From the NCBI RefSeq assembly GCF_000614545.1, contig NZ_BAKW01000009.1:1-64000 (forward strand): a DNA stretch of 64,000 nt. Direction: 5' to 3'. Of this stretch, positions 10,613 through 20,270 are shown piece after piece; the stretch's first letter is position 1, and every line of letters starts with the position of its first letter. The position numbers and the translations under genes were made by a program. The stretch comes from Asaia platycodi JCM 25414 (GTDB taxonomy: Bacteria > Pseudomonadota > Alphaproteobacteria > Acetobacterales > Acetobacteraceae). The notes under the pieces were generated by a model. The model had not been told where the DNA came from and searched no databases. It was given only the letters and a program-made list of their open reading frames with translations.

Positions 10613-11460
10613 CGTTGGGTGGCCTCTATCCTGTCCGGGCGTAGAAGCAACGTTACCGTGATGAACGCGACATAGAGGAGAAGATACCACGAAACGAGCT
10701 TCTGCGGATGCACCACCCAGGTGAACTGCTGATGGGCATAAAGCCAGGTGCCTGTAAATGTGCCGATATTTTCTGCGACCCAAAGCGCCACGCTGGAGAA
10801 AAATGCTGCCAGGGGCAGCCGCATGTGCCAGTCGACATCGACGACGCGGTAGCTGATCCAGCATTTGCCATATATCAGCACGGTTGCCAGAACGAGCACC
10901 CAGCGCAGATCAGGAAGAAAGTGATGGGTGAAGAAATTGGCGTAAATGGCCAGGGCCAGGACCAGTGAAGCGTCGAAACGCGGATAGGGCTGGAACCGCA
11001 TATCGAACAGTCTGATGACCCGCGCCATGTAGCTGCCCACCGAGGCATACATAAAACCCGAAAACAGCGGCACATGCATGATCTTGAAGAAGCCTGGCTC
11101 AGGATACGCCCATGACCCTGCTGAGACCTTGAACCATTCCATGGCGGTACCGGTCAGGTGAAAGATCAGGATGATCAGAGCTTCCTGCCTCGTCTCCAGG
11201 CCAAAAAGCAGAAACAGGATTTGTGTGCTCACGGCAAAGACGAACAATGCGTCGTAGCGATGGATGGGCCAGGAGGGCGACCAGATGAGATGCGTGGCGA
11301 GAATGGCGCCCAGCATGAGACCGCCGAACAGGCAGGCCCAGCCCTGCTTGAGCACGAACAGCAGAAACATGCCCGAGAATCCGCGCAGATCGCGCCTTAC
11401 CCAGTGTCCAAGCCGATATTCGAGCGCGTTTTCTGTTTGCGGCGTATCGTTGGCGGGCAT
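10609..11460 (-). CDS. DUF817-type integral membrane protein
   Basis: 283 residues with about eight predicted membrane helices. Family-like features include LKQGWACLFGGLML near the N-terminus, GSWAYPEPGFFKI, VPLFSGFMYASVGSYMARV and NFFTHHFLPDLRWVL. These conserved aromatic and histidine-rich motifs are characteristic of DUF817. The function is unknown. It follows the heme receptor gene by about 80 bp on the same strand and is coupled to the DUF2809 gene, so it may be expressed with the heme locus, although a separate promoter in the gap cannot be excluded. Confidence 0.8.
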   Translation of the reverse strand: MPANDTPQTENALEYRLGHWVRRDLRGFSGMFLLFVLKQGWACLFGGLMLGAILATHLIWSPSWPIHRYDALFVFAVSTQILFLLFGLETRQEALIILIFHLTGTAMEWFKVSAGSWAYPEPGFFKIMHVPLFSGFMYASVGSYMARVIRLFDMRFQPYPRFDASLVLALAIYANFFTHHFLPDLRWVLVLATVLIYGKCWISYRVVDVDWHMRLPLAAFFSSVALWVAENIGTFTGTWLYAHQQFTWVVHPQKLVSWYLLLYVAFITVTLLLRPDRIEATQR

Positions 11461-11540
11461 GGTGCGATTCCTCAGCTTTGGAGCCGCACCTGCCGCAGCA
11501 CGCTCCCCGAGACAAGGGCGCGTGACGCAACTGTTACCGG

Positions 11541-13760
11541 TTAGCGTGAAAGGGCGAAGCTTAGCCCGCCCATTACCGTCAGGCCCTGGTTAGGAATGCT
11601 CGAAATCGCGCTGGTGTAATAGCGGCGATTGGTCACGTTATCCGCGTTGACGAACATCTGGATCTGCTTAGTGAGCTGGTAGGATCCGAAGAGATCAAAC
11701 ACCACATAGCCACCCTGCTTTGGATAGAGAGCTGATTTGCTTGCAGGCTGTCCGAGAGTCTGGGTTGCCGCGCGGATGCGACCACCGATTGACAGCTTGT
11801 TATCAAGCAGATGCACGCCCACCGTTCCCGCTAGAACAGAGCGCGGTGGCGTGGTAAGCAGCGCGCCAAACCCGGTATAGTCGGCATAAGGCAATTTCGT
11901 GGTGGTATTGGTGTAAGACAGCGTCGCGAAGACGAAGCGGTTGTCGTATTTCGCCTGGCCCTCAAAGCCGTGGGTGAAAGTATTGCCCGCCATGTTCTGA
12001 TAGAAATAACCATATGTCGGAATATAGGAGCCTGCGGCCGGGCGACCGATCACGCGTGTCTGGGCGATGTAGTTCTTAATGCGCGTATCGAAGTAATCGC
12101 CGTCGAACTCGATCTTGTCATCATTCATCAGCACGTCACGATAATGAAGCTTCGCGCCAAGCTCCCAGCCGTAAGTCTGTTCTGGCGCGAGATCAGGGTT
12201 GGGAATGAAGTTGAGAAAGCTGAGCCCCGGGTGCGAGCTGGCCATGAACATCTCGGTCATGGCGGGCGGGCGGAAACCAAGGCCGTAGCTGCCGTATAGC
12301 TGGAGCCCACGCACCGGCGTGACCGCGAGGGTTACTTTAGGATTGACCGCGTCCGAGCCGCTCGATCTGTGGAAGGCGCCGGCTGCGACCGAGGTGAAAC
12401 CGGAGGCCAGATTCACACCGCTGCCAGACGCATGATAGCTGTCGTAACGTAGCGCGCCAGTCAGCTGGACGATCTTCCAGTTCAGCGCGAGCTGCGTGAA
12501 GGCGCTGCCAACGCCGCGCCCGCCCGAAGGGGTGGAGCCTGCATAACCCGTCTGATCCTTGGTATCGACCGAGTCATGATAATATTCGCCGCCGTAATTC
12601 AGATTGGCGAGAAGAGGACCGAGGGGGAATTGTGACGTGTTATCTGCCTCGAAACCCAGCGTCGTCAGGTTGTATTTCGTCATATTCGCCGCCGCGACGG
12701 TCAGGGCGCGATAGGAAGGCATGGCATTATCCTGCCCCGTCGAGACCACATAACCCTTCACATGCAGCGCGACGAGCTTGTTGTCATGCGGCGTAAAGCG
12801 ATACTCGATATTCCCCTGATTGTTCTGGATCTGGTTGGTACCGATAATCCCTTCAGTGCCCTGACCGAACTGGTTGTGATAGATAACTGTGCCGAGTGTC
12901 AGGCTTTGATCCATACCCGGCTTGATATCGATCTTGAACAGGCCAGACTGCATGCGCTGATAGGTGTCGGCAATGCGATTGCTTGACCCGTCCTCATAAT
13001 CGCCCGAGCTGCGCATGCTGAAGGCCGCAGCGATGCCAAGCCAGGGACGGATGCGCATGCCGGCACCGACCATGCCCGAACCGTCATAATTATTCGATCC
13101 GCCCAGCGCGCGGGCCATGACACCGTAGCGCTTGCCGGATTCCACGATGTCATCGACACCGAGCGTGTGCATGTTGACCACACCCGCGATGGCGCCAGCG
13201 CCATCTGCCGTGGCGACGGTCCCGCGAGAGACGTCGAGACCGGCCAGCAGGGCCGGATCGACATAGACGCTGCCATTCGCGCCATGACTGCTCGTCTGGA
13301 AATCCTGTCTTGCACCGTCGACCATGACGTTCACACGGCCGAAATCCTGCATGCCGCGAATAGAGATGGCGAGAGAGGGCGAGCCGTCATTCTGGAAATA
13401 AACGCCCGGCAACCCGGTCAGGACCATATAGGGCTCGGTCGGATTGACGCGAAGCATGTCCTTGCGCGTCAACGTGGCGCTTGCCTGAGGTACGACGAGA
13501 TCGGTGTCGCCGTGAACCTTGACGCTCGGCAAGGCAATCTCACCCGTGCTCGATCTGCCGGCATCTGTCACCTGTTTCCTGACCGAACCTGTCGGTTTGG
13601 CCCCACCCGGAGCGCCGCTGCGCGCAGACTCGTTGCGCTGTCCGGCTTTGGAGGGGTTCTTGTCGCTCGTGTCACGATCCTGAGCCTGGGCCGGCCCGGA
13701 AAAAAGAGTGATCAGGGCAAGAGCAGAGGACAGGGAAAGCACCTGGCGGGTTGAGATCAT
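11541..13760 (-). CDS. hmuR: TonB-dependent heme/hemoglobin-type receptor
   Basis: An intact 739-residue receptor with signal peptide (cleavage near GPAQAQ, residue 26), a Gly/Ser-rich linker, plug domain (ISIRGMQDFGRVNVMVDGA) and a barrel ending RYYTSAISSIPNQGLTVMGG. The barrel has GFRPPAMTEMF and NPDLAPEQTYGWELG, positions equivalent to the FRAP and NPNL boxes of heme receptors. It is divergent from a heme-type ABC transporter and shares with it a 160-bp region holding an iron-type operator. Heme or hemoproteins are the likely ligand, inferred from motifs and context together. Confidence 0.85.
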   Translation of the reverse strand: MISTRQVLSLSSALALITLFSGPAQAQDRDTSDKNPSKAGQRNESARSGAPGGAKPTGSVRKQVTDAGRSSTGEIALPSVKVHGDTDLVVPQASATLTRKDMLRVNPTEPYMVLTGLPGVYFQNDGSPSLAISIRGMQDFGRVNVMVDGARQDFQTSSHGANGSVYVDPALLAGLDVSRGTVATADGAGAIAGVVNMHTLGVDDIVESGKRYGVMARALGGSNNYDGSGMVGAGMRIRPWLGIAAAFSMRSSGDYEDGSSNRIADTYQRMQSGLFKIDIKPGMDQSLTLGTVIYHNQFGQGTEGIIGTNQIQNNQGNIEYRFTPHDNKLVALHVKGYVVSTGQDNAMPSYRALTVAAANMTKYNLTTLGFEADNTSQFPLGPLLANLNYGGEYYHDSVDTKDQTGYAGSTPSGGRGVGSAFTQLALNWKIVQLTGALRYDSYHASGSGVNLASGFTSVAAGAFHRSSGSDAVNPKVTLAVTPVRGLQLYGSYGLGFRPPAMTEMFMASSHPGLSFLNFIPNPDLAPEQTYGWELGAKLHYRDVLMNDDKIEFDGDYFDTRIKNYIAQTRVIGRPAAGSYIPTYGYFYQNMAGNTFTHGFEGQAKYDNRFVFATLSYTNTTTKLPYADYTGFGALLTTPPRSVLAGTVGVHLLDNKLSIGGRIRAATQTLGQPASKSALYPKQGGYVVFDLFGSYQLTKQIQMFVNADNVTNRRYYTSAISSIPNQGLTVMGGLSFALSR

Positions 13761-13805
13761 CGGTTCGGCCCTACGAAACGTTAATGGAACGCTGTGAGTG
13801 CTTAT

Positions 13806-13820
13806 TGAGAATGACTCTCA
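13806..13820. promoter_or_regulatory. Putative Fur-type iron operator
   Basis: TGAGA-ATGAC-TCTCA is a perfect 5-bp inverted repeat around a 5-bp centre, embedded in AT-richer sequence between the divergent hmuR (start 13760) and hmuT (start 13922). Position and half-site resemble iron-responsive operators of the Fur family, and one site could repress both directions. Which regulator (Fur, Irr or RirA) cannot be told. Confidence 0.55.
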
Positions 13821-13921
13821 CTTGCAAGGAGTAAAAACTTCCTTTAAAGCTTCGCCGCGTCAGGTGAGGGAAAGAAGCAACAGCTTCGGACCCGGGTCAG
13901 CAGGGGATAGGGGGAGGGCTC

Positions 13922-14852
13922 ATGAGCATCAGATTGTTCAGTCGGCGTCAGTTCGGGCTTTCCGCCCTTGCCACCGGCGTGACGGGCGCGGCGGCGCGCA
14001 CGGCGCGTGCCGGAGAAAAGCGCAGCATCCAGATCGAGGATTGTCGGGGCAGGCGCGTGACACTGGGGTCGATGCAGCGCATCGTTTCCATTGGAGCACG
14101 ATCACCGAGACGCTCTATGCCCTTGGCGCGTCCGATCGTATCGTCGGAATCGACATCACCTCGACCTATCCCGTCTCGGCCCTGCGTGAGAAGAAATCTG
14201 TCGGCTATATGCGCCAGCTTTCTTCCGAAGGTATTTTATCGCTCAAGCCTGATCTCATTCTGGCAATGAACGATTCCGGTCCTGCGAATGCTATCGATCA
14301 GGTCATGGAGTCCTCGACGCCCATCGTGATGTTGATGCAACACCGTCGCTCGAGGGTGTGCGCAACCGGATGCTGACCCTCTCGCGCATTATCGGCGAGG
14401 AAGAGAAGGGAGCCGCCATGGTGGTGCGCTTCGACAACCAGCTGCGCACGCTCAAGGCATGGAAAGAACTCCATCCGGAAAAGGCGCGTGTTCTCTTCGT
14501 CATGCGAGTGGTCAATGGGCGCCCGATGGCCGCGGGTACCGGCACGGCGGCCGATGCGATTATCGCTCTTGCCGGAGCGACGAATGCAGGTGCCGACATG
14601 AACGGCTATAAGGCTCTCGAACGCGAGGCGCTGATTGCGCTCAAGCCCGATGTCATTCTCATGATGAATCAGGGGGGGCAAGCGATGCGCGACGCCCTTC
14701 TGGCTGATGACGCGATCATGCTGACGCCTGCCGGGCAGAAGAAGGCGATCATCGATATGGAGGGTGAGAAGCTACTCGGTTTCGGGCCGCGCACGGCTGA
14801 AGCTGCGCTTGAGCTGGCCCAGCAGATCGTGAGCTATACCCATCCCGCATGA
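13922..14852 (+). CDS. hmuT: Heme ABC transporter periplasmic binding protein, frame interrupted twice
   Basis: About 310 residues when joined. The N-terminus SRRQFGLSALATG is a Tat-like export signal, followed by the class III binding-protein fold: IEDCRGRRVTL and QRIVSIG, then TETLYALGASDRIVGID, and later EREALIALKPDVILMMN. Single bases are missing near 14096 and near 14334 (GG read as G; repair gives VMLDATPSLEGVRNR). A strong purine-rich ribosome site precedes ATG 13922. The stop overlaps the permease start as ATGA. By family it carries heme, or a heme-like ligand, through the periplasm to HmuUV. Confidence 0.82.
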
Positions 14853-15865
14853 GTGTGTCGCGTCTCCCCATACTGCCGGCTTTCACCTTCCTGTTCCTCG
14901 CGCTGGTTGCCAGCGTGCTGCTGTCTTTGGCCTCGGGCGCCACGGGTTTTGGCATTCATCCCGGCGGCGTCGATGACCCGGCGCTGACAAGGCTGATCGT
15001 GCTTGGTATCCGGCTGCCCCGCATTGTCCTGGCCGTTCTGGTCGGGGCAGGTCTGGGCGCCGCCGGGGCCGTGATGCAGGGGCTGTTTCGAAACCCGCTG
15101 GCCGATCCGGGACTGATCGGTGTGTCGTCCGGTGCAGCTCTTGGCGCGACGCTGATGATCGTCGAGGGCGTTATCTGGTTCGGTCCTGGCGTGATGGCGC
15201 GTTGGGGTATTCCGGCGGGAGGGATGCTGGGCGCCTGTGTCATGACCGGGATCTTGCACCGTTTCTCGACCCGTCAGGGCAGGGTTTCGACCTCACGCCT
15301 TGTGCTTGCGGGTGTCGCTCTCGGCGCGCTTGCCTCTGCGGCGACTGGTATCCTGCTCTATCGCGCCAATGATGCTGCCCTGCGCGACCTGACATTCTGG
15401 ACGATGGGCAGTCTGGCCGGGGTGCGCTGGCGCGAAATCGAGATATTGGCGCCTTTCATACTCGCCTCGCTTGCGCTGCTGATGGCGCTTGCCCGCCCAC
15501 TCAATCTGCTGCTTCTGGGGGAGGAAAATGCCGCGCTGATGGGGTGTCGCGTCGGGCAAGTGAAATTTCTCTGCCTTTTGGCGGTCACGCTTTCTGTCGG
15601 CCCTGCTGTCGCGTTTTCCGGGGTGATCGGCTTCGTCGGTGTTATCGTGCCGCATCTGGTCAGGCTTGCGAGCGGGCCCGATCACCGCTTTCTCATTCCG
15701 GGCAGCGCCCTGATGGGCGCTCTGCTCCTCGTGTCGTCAGACACGCTGGCACGTCTGATCGCGATACCCTCCGACGTGCCGGTGGGCATCGTGACAGCTG
15801 GTTTGGGAGCGCCTGTCTTTATCTGGCTTCTGATGCGCCGAAGCGATCAGGAAATCCCGTCATGA
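14849..15865 (+). CDS. hmuU: Heme ABC transporter permease (FecCD family)
   Basis: 338 residues with about nine to ten membrane helices. It shows the family signatures IRLPRIVLAVLVGAGLGAAG and RNPLADPGLIGVSSGAALG near the N-terminus and GFVGVIVPHLVRL near residue 265, which is the cytoplasmic coupling loop that contacts the ATPase. It is intact, and overlaps hmuT upstream and hmuV downstream by 4 bp each. It forms the membrane channel of a type II (BtuCD-like) importer. Confidence 0.9.
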   Translation: MSVSRLPILPAFTFLFLALVASVLLSLASGATGFGIHPGGVDDPALTRLIVLGIRLPRIVLAVLVGAGLGAAGAVMQGLFRNPLADPGLIGVSSGAALGATLMIVEGVIWFGPGVMARWGIPAGGMLGACVMTGILHRFSTRQGRVSTSRLVLAGVALGALASAATGILLYRANDAALRDLTFWTMGSLAGVRWREIEILAPFILASLALLMALARPLNLLLLGEENAALMGCRVGQVKFLCLLAVTLSVGPAVAFSGVIGFVGVIVPHLVRLASGPDHRFLIPGSALMGALLLVSSDTLARLIAIPSDVPVGIVTAGLGAPVFIWLLMRRSDQEIPS

Positions 15866-16665
15866 CCCTTGCGCTCAAGGAAATTACCGTCAGGCGACAG
15901 GGGAGGATTCTGCTCGAAAACGTGTCGCTTAGCGTGGAGCCCGGAACCTTCGTGGCTGTGATTGGCCCGAATGGCGCGGGAAAAAGCACGATGATGCGTG
16001 TCGCCGCCGGTCTGCTTTCCCCTTGTGAGGGGAGTGTCGAGATTGCGAAGCGCACTCTCGGGAGCCTCACTCCTCGCGCGCTCGCCGCAAGAAGGGCCAT
16101 GCTGACGCAGGACCAGAATCTGGAGGCCCGGTTTTCGGTTGCAGAACTGGCCCGCTTCGGCGTGGCTGACGAACCGGGCAGTGAGGCACGAGAGCGGCTC
16201 GCGCAGCTTGTCAACCGGACGCTGGAAGAGGTGGGGCTAGGGTCCTTTGCGAAACGGGACGTCACCACGCTTTCAGGCGGTGAACGCCAGCGCGCGCATC
16301 TGGCGCGTATTCTGGTGCAATTGCGCTGGCACGGAGATAACGGATACCTGCTTCTGGACGAGCCCGTCTCGGCGCAGGATATCGCCCGTCAGGGACTGAT
16401 ATTGTCTCTGGCTCGGGCGCATACAGGCAAGGGCGGGGCGTGTCTGGCCATTCTGCACGACCTGAACTGGGCGGCCGCCTTTGCCGATACTATTGTGGTG
16501 ATGGAAGGGGGGCGGATCTACGATTCCGGTCCTGCCGACAGGGTCATCACATCCAGAATGCTCTCGGACGTCTTCGGCCTTTCCGATACGGTTCTGGGGC
16601 ATCATGCCGAGACGGGGCGGCCGTTCCTGCTGCCCCATGATCTCATTCTGCCCGGTTCACCATAA
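15862..16665 (+). CDS. hmuV: Heme ABC transporter ATP-binding protein
   Basis: 267 residues from ATG 15862. Walker A is GPNGAGKST, the ABC signature is LSGGERQ, and Walker B is YLLLDEP followed by the D-loop. The insertion VQLRWHGDNG before Walker B is common in HmuV proteins, and ILHDLNWAAAFAD contains the switch histidine. It powers import by HmuU. The upstream in-frame extension is rejected because the ATGA overlap with hmuU fixes the start. Confidence 0.92.
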   Translation: MTLALKEITVRRQGRILLENVSLSVEPGTFVAVIGPNGAGKSTMMRVAAGLLSPCEGSVEIAKRTLGSLTPRALAARRAMLTQDQNLEARFSVAELARFGVADEPGSEARERLAQLVNRTLEEVGLGSFAKRDVTTLSGGERQRAHLARILVQLRWHGDNGYLLLDEPVSAQDIARQGLILSLARAHTGKGGACLAILHDLNWAAAFADTIVVMEGGRIYDSGPADRVITSRMLSDVFGLSDTVLGHHAETGRPFLLPHDLILPGSP

Positions 16666-16684
16666 AGTCAAAAAGGTATCGTCG

Positions 16685-16999
16685 ATGTATATCGCAATGA
16701 ACAGGTTTCAGGTCCTTCCCGAGAGCGAAGACGCGTTCCGTCAGCGTTGGCTCGATCGTGAAGTGCTTCTGACCACCGTGCCGGGGTTCAAATCCTTCGC
16801 ACTGCTGCGTGGCCCGGTGAAGGATGATTATATTCTGTGGTCTTCCCATACGGTCTGGGAGTCACACGAGGCTTTCAAGGCCTGGACGCAGTCGGAACAG
16901 TTTCGAAAGGCTCATGCCGGCGCTGGCGGCAACAAGCCGCTGACACTCGGCCCGCCAGTATTCGAAGGGTTCGACGTGGTTCAGCAGATCGACAACTGA
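16685..16999 (+). CDS. IsdG/HmoA-type heme-degrading monooxygenase
   Basis: 104 residues, a single ABM-type ferredoxin-like domain. N6, W67 and H77 fall at the spacing of the catalytic Asn-Trp-His set of IsdG/IsdI (Asn7, Trp67, His77), which strongly suggests it breaks the heme ring to release iron in the cytoplasm. It is the last gene of the hmuTUV series, 19 bp after hmuV, with its own ribosome site (aaaaggt). The start at 16685 gives the usual family length. It takes the place of the HmuS or HutZ-type partner found in many hmu loci. Confidence 0.85.
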   Translation: MYIAMNRFQVLPESEDAFRQRWLDREVLLTTVPGFKSFALLRGPVKDDYILWSSHTVWESHEAFKAWTQSEQFRKAHAGAGGNKPLTLGPPVFEGFDVVQQIDN

Positions 17000-17020
17000 T
17001 CATCACGTCTCAAGATGCGC

Positions 17021-17047
17021 CACGTCCGGTCGACATGACCGGGCGTG
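17021..17047. terminator. Bidirectional hairpin terminator
   Basis: An 11-bp stem (CACGTCCGGTC with GACCGGGCGTG, one G-T pair) and a 5-nt loop lies between the heme monooxygenase stop and the convergent pncC stop. It is GC-rich without a clear T-run. Confidence 0.6.
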
Positions 17048-17053
17048 TGAGGC

Positions 17054-17560
17054 TCAACCCAGCGTGTTGAGGATCATATCGAAAGCCCGGTTCACGGTCG
17101 CCAGGCGAACGGCTTCGCGATTGCCGGAGAAATAGGCGGTTTCGCGCATCGGATTTTTTGTGCCGTGCATGACGCAGAGACAGACCGTGCCGACAGGTTT
17201 TGCGTCCGTTCCGCCACCCGGCCCGGCAATGCCGGTAACGGCAACCGCAATCGTAGCATCTTCGGCGCAATCCAGCGCCCCCATGGCCATTTCGACTGCA
17301 ACCGCTTCACTGACAGCGCCATGGGTGTCCAGCGTTCGCTCTGCGACACCGAGAACGGTTATCTTCATCGCGTTGGAATAGGTGACGAGCCCGCCTTCGA
17401 CGGCATCGGATGATCCGGCTATCGCCGTCAAACTCGCCGCGATGAGACCGCCCGTGCAACTCTCGGCGGTGACGAGACGTGCGCCGCGATCACGCAGTGT
17501 CTGCAGGACAAGGGCTGCCTTGTCGCTCAGTGCGGGAACGGTTGATGCCGACTCAGCCAT
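17054..17560 (-). CDS. pncC: CinA-family nicotinamide-nucleotide amidohydrolase
   Basis: 168 residues from ATG 17560. It has the CinA C-terminal domain hallmarks: VTAESCTGGLIAASLT with the catalytic Ser-Thr region, YSNAMKITVLGV, TGIAGPGGGTDAKPVGTV and FSGNREAVR. It deamidates NMN in pyridine nucleotide recycling and acts as a stand-alone PncC without the N-terminal CinA domain. Its start overlaps the stop of the lytic transglycosylase gene (ATGGCTGA), so it belongs to the terC-slt-pncC operon. Confidence 0.9.
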   Translation of the reverse strand: MAESASTVPALSDKAALVLQTLRDRGARLVTAESCTGGLIAASLTAIAGSSDAVEGGLVTYSNAMKITVLGVAERTLDTHGAVSEAVAVEMAMGALDCAEDATIAVAVTGIAGPGGGTDAKPVGTVCLCVMHGTKNPMRETAYFSGNREAVRLATVNRAFDMILNTLG

Positions 17561-19503
17561 GAGCGCCGTTCTCCAGCACGCGATAGAGCGCCATGTTTTC
17601 TTCCACGCGCTGGATATAGGAGCGCGTTTCCTCGTAGGGGACACTCTCGATCCAGTCGATCATGCCTGCCTGCGTCAGGGGCTGCGGCAGGGGGAGCTGG
17701 CCAGCCAGAGGTCGGTGCGATGCGGCCCGGCATTATAGGCAGAGAGAACCAGCGGTACGACATTATTGAAGCGGGTCATGAGCTGAGACAGATAGGTGCG
17801 GCCGAGAATGAGGTTGGTCGCAGGATCACGCAGACCGCTGGCGCTGGTGTCGATACTGCTCAATCCGGCACGCCGGGCAACATCCTGCGCGGTGCCGGTC
17901 TGAAGCTGCATAAGACCTATGGCGCGGGCGGGGCTGCTGACATGGGCGTCGAAACTGCTTTCCTGACGCGCCACCCCCAGCGCAAGACCATAGGGAAGGG
18001 AATCCCCTTCGGCCTGAGCTGCGTCGAGCACCGGCCAGCCTTCGGGATAGAGCGCCGAGCCCAGCCTGCCCGTGCGGCGAGCCGCGAAAACGGCGGGTTC
18101 AAATGAGCCGATCGACAGCGCAAACCGGGCAAGCGCCGCCTGACCGGGCGCGTCTTGCACGCGCTGTAGCCGAGCATCAGGAACTCGCGGGCGTGATCGT
18201 CATCGCCGCGGTCGTGCAGCAGCCTGGCCGCCTCGATCAGATCGGCGCGGGAGATGGCGCCACTTGAGAGCGCAGGAAGGCCGCTGAGGGCGGCGGCGAG
18301 GCCTGGCACGTCGCTGCCACCCGGCAGCAGGGTGTCGTCACGCCCGCCCATCGAAGCGAGCGCAAGCTGGCCGTAATAGGTTGTCGGCATAGCTGCTGCC
18401 TGACGATAGGCAGCATCGGCCTGTGCCGTATTGCCTTCTGCGGAAAAGCTTCGGCCGAGCCAGTAAAAGCCACGGCTTCTCGTGATCAGGCTGGTCTGTC
18501 GCGACAATTCGCTGAATGCCGACCGGGCCCGTGACGGATTTTTCTGAAAGCGCAGATCGATCCATCCACGCAGGAAAGAAGCTTCCATACGGGATGTTGC
18601 GCTGGTTGGCAGGGTCGTATCATCGGCCAGCGCGCGGGCCTGCGGCACAGAACCCTGGATCAGGAACGCCCGTGCGAGACCCAGACGCTCACTGGTCCAG
18701 TCTGAAGAAGGGGCGCGTTTCTGGGCGGTGAACCCTTCTTCCTGCCAAAGGGCGTAGGCTGCCTCAAGATCGGGCGCGCGGCGCAGCTGCCTGAGCCGTG
18801 CGATCATGATCTGCGGCTCTGCCCGTTGCGCCGCTGGGAGGGCGGCGAAGAGTGAGGCAGCGTCTGGCGCATTGGATTGTAGCGCGATCAGCACACGGCG
18901 CGCTGGCTGACGCTGCGGTGCGAGCAGGGAGATCTGTCGGCCTGCTGCCGTAAACTGGCGGGTGCGGATCTGACGCTGGAAGCGCGCCCAGTGATCGTCA
19001 GGGGTAAGCGACTGGCTGTACTCCGCCAGAATCAGACTGGAATCTGTCTCGCGATCGGCGCCATTGCGCCAGATGCGTCTGGCCTGGCTGGCGGCATCCG
19101 GCAAAAGCGTGGCGCAGCGCATGAAGGCCTGAACCCCGGTGAGAGGCTCGCGCGGGCAGAGCTGAGGCAACTCGGCATCGCTCGTGCGCGTGGCCAGAGC
19201 CTGCTGATAGCGTGCCATCATGACAGCACGTTCGGGCCAGCTCGGTGTCTGGTCCAGAAAATCCGCATAGGCACGTGCGCTGGGTGGGGTAGTGGCCTGA
19301 ACGAGGGCGAGCCACTGATCGAGACGGGATGCGACGTCGCCGCTTGCCGTGACAGAGGGCGACGTGAAAGTTTCGGCAGCGTTGTCGCTCTGGTTCAGAG
19401 CGTCCGGCGCAGCTGAGGGGCTCTCCTGTTCCTGTGCTTGAGAGCTGCATCCGGCGAGCAGAAGCAGCGATCCGGTCAGGAGAAACGACTTAACCCGCGA
19501 CAT
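17553..19503 (-). CDS. Soluble-type lytic murein transglycosylase lipoprotein, frame interrupted twice
   Basis: About 650 residues when joined. The N-terminus ends in the lipobox LLAGC, so it is a lipoprotein. A long alpha-superhelical region (about residues 60-440) is followed by an SLT domain with GVARQESSFDA (catalytic Glu), GLMQLQTGTA and LSAYNAGPHR. The C-terminal tail (IDWIESVPYEETRSYIQRV) is in a third frame and stops at 17553. Single-base breaks lie near 18157 and 17700. It cleaves peptidoglycan between MurNAc and GlcNAc, forming anhydro ends. The start at 19503 overlaps terC by 14 bp. Confidence 0.85.
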
Positions 19504-20086
19504 GATGCACAACCTCCATACTGCCTTTATAGATCAGCTCGCACGCAACGAAGGCAACGATGGCGAGGCCGAGCCACGCGATCCAGCGGTAGCGGTTCAA
19601 CAGATTGGCTACCAGCGTGGCCGCTGCCCCCATCAGCACGACGGAGAAGGCGAGGCCAGTCACAAGCACGTAGGGGTGACCCATGGCCGCGCCTGCCACG
19701 GCAAGCACGTTATCGAGGCTCATCGACAGATCGGCCACGATGATTCTGAAGATCGCTTTTGATAGTGAGTTGCTTTTCGCTTCGCCGGTCATTTCCTCGG
19801 GGTGGCGCAGTTCCTGATACATTTTCCAGCAGACCCAGAGCAGCAGCAGACCCCCTGCGAGGGTGAGGCCCAGCACCGAGAGCAGACGCGAGGCGACCAG
19901 CGCGAGGGCGATCCGCATGAGGGCGGCCGCTGCAACACCGACCAGAATGGCCTTGCGCCGCTGTTCTGCGGGCAGGCCGCGCACGACCATGCCGATAACA
20001 ACGGCGTTATCCCCGGCAAGGGTGATGTCGATCAGAACAACCTGCGCAAGCGCAATCAGGGCATGCCAGGTAAGATCAGGCGCCAC
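19490..20086 (-). CDS. TerC-family integral membrane protein (YjbE type)
   Basis: 198 residues with six to seven membrane helices. Conserved acidic motifs VLIDITLAGDNAVVIGM (helix 1) and IIVADLSMSLDNVLAVAG carry the paired Asp-Asn residues thought to bind metal. Members of this family export Mn2+ or supply metal to exported enzymes. It is the first gene of an operon with the lytic transglycosylase and pncC, divergent from purB. I looked in the leader (20087-20270) for a yybP-ykoY manganese riboswitch and did not see one. Confidence 0.85.
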   Translation of the reverse strand: MAPDLTWHALIALAQVVLIDITLAGDNAVVIGMVVRGLPAEQRRKAILVGVAAAALMRIALALVASRLLSVLGLTLAGGLLLLWVCWKMYQELRHPEEMTGEAKSNSLSKAIFRIIVADLSMSLDNVLAVAGAAMGHPYVLVTGLAFSVVLMGAAATLVANLLNRYRWIAWLGLAIVAFVACELIYKGSMEVVHHVAG

Positions 20087-20270
20087 ATCAACCTCCAGAA
20101 TTTATCGTGCGTCGCAATGCTAGAGAAAGCGCTGATTGAGCGCAATTCGCGCTGCGCTGGCCCTTCGCCTGATCAAAGAGTGTTACCCGACGGCATCTTG
20201 AGGTAAGAGGGGCCTCTTTTCGACCAGTCCTTGCGTGTTGCGTCGATCCTAACAAGGAGTTTGCCCGACC

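Noticed and set aside
13922..14852. Programmed ribosomal frameshifting as explanation for the breaks
   Set aside because: No slippery heptamers or downstream structures recur at the breaks, and they occur in many unrelated genes.
20087..20270. Manganese (yybP-ykoY) riboswitch before the TerC-family gene
   Set aside because: Looked for the conserved element on the minus strand and did not find its core motifs.
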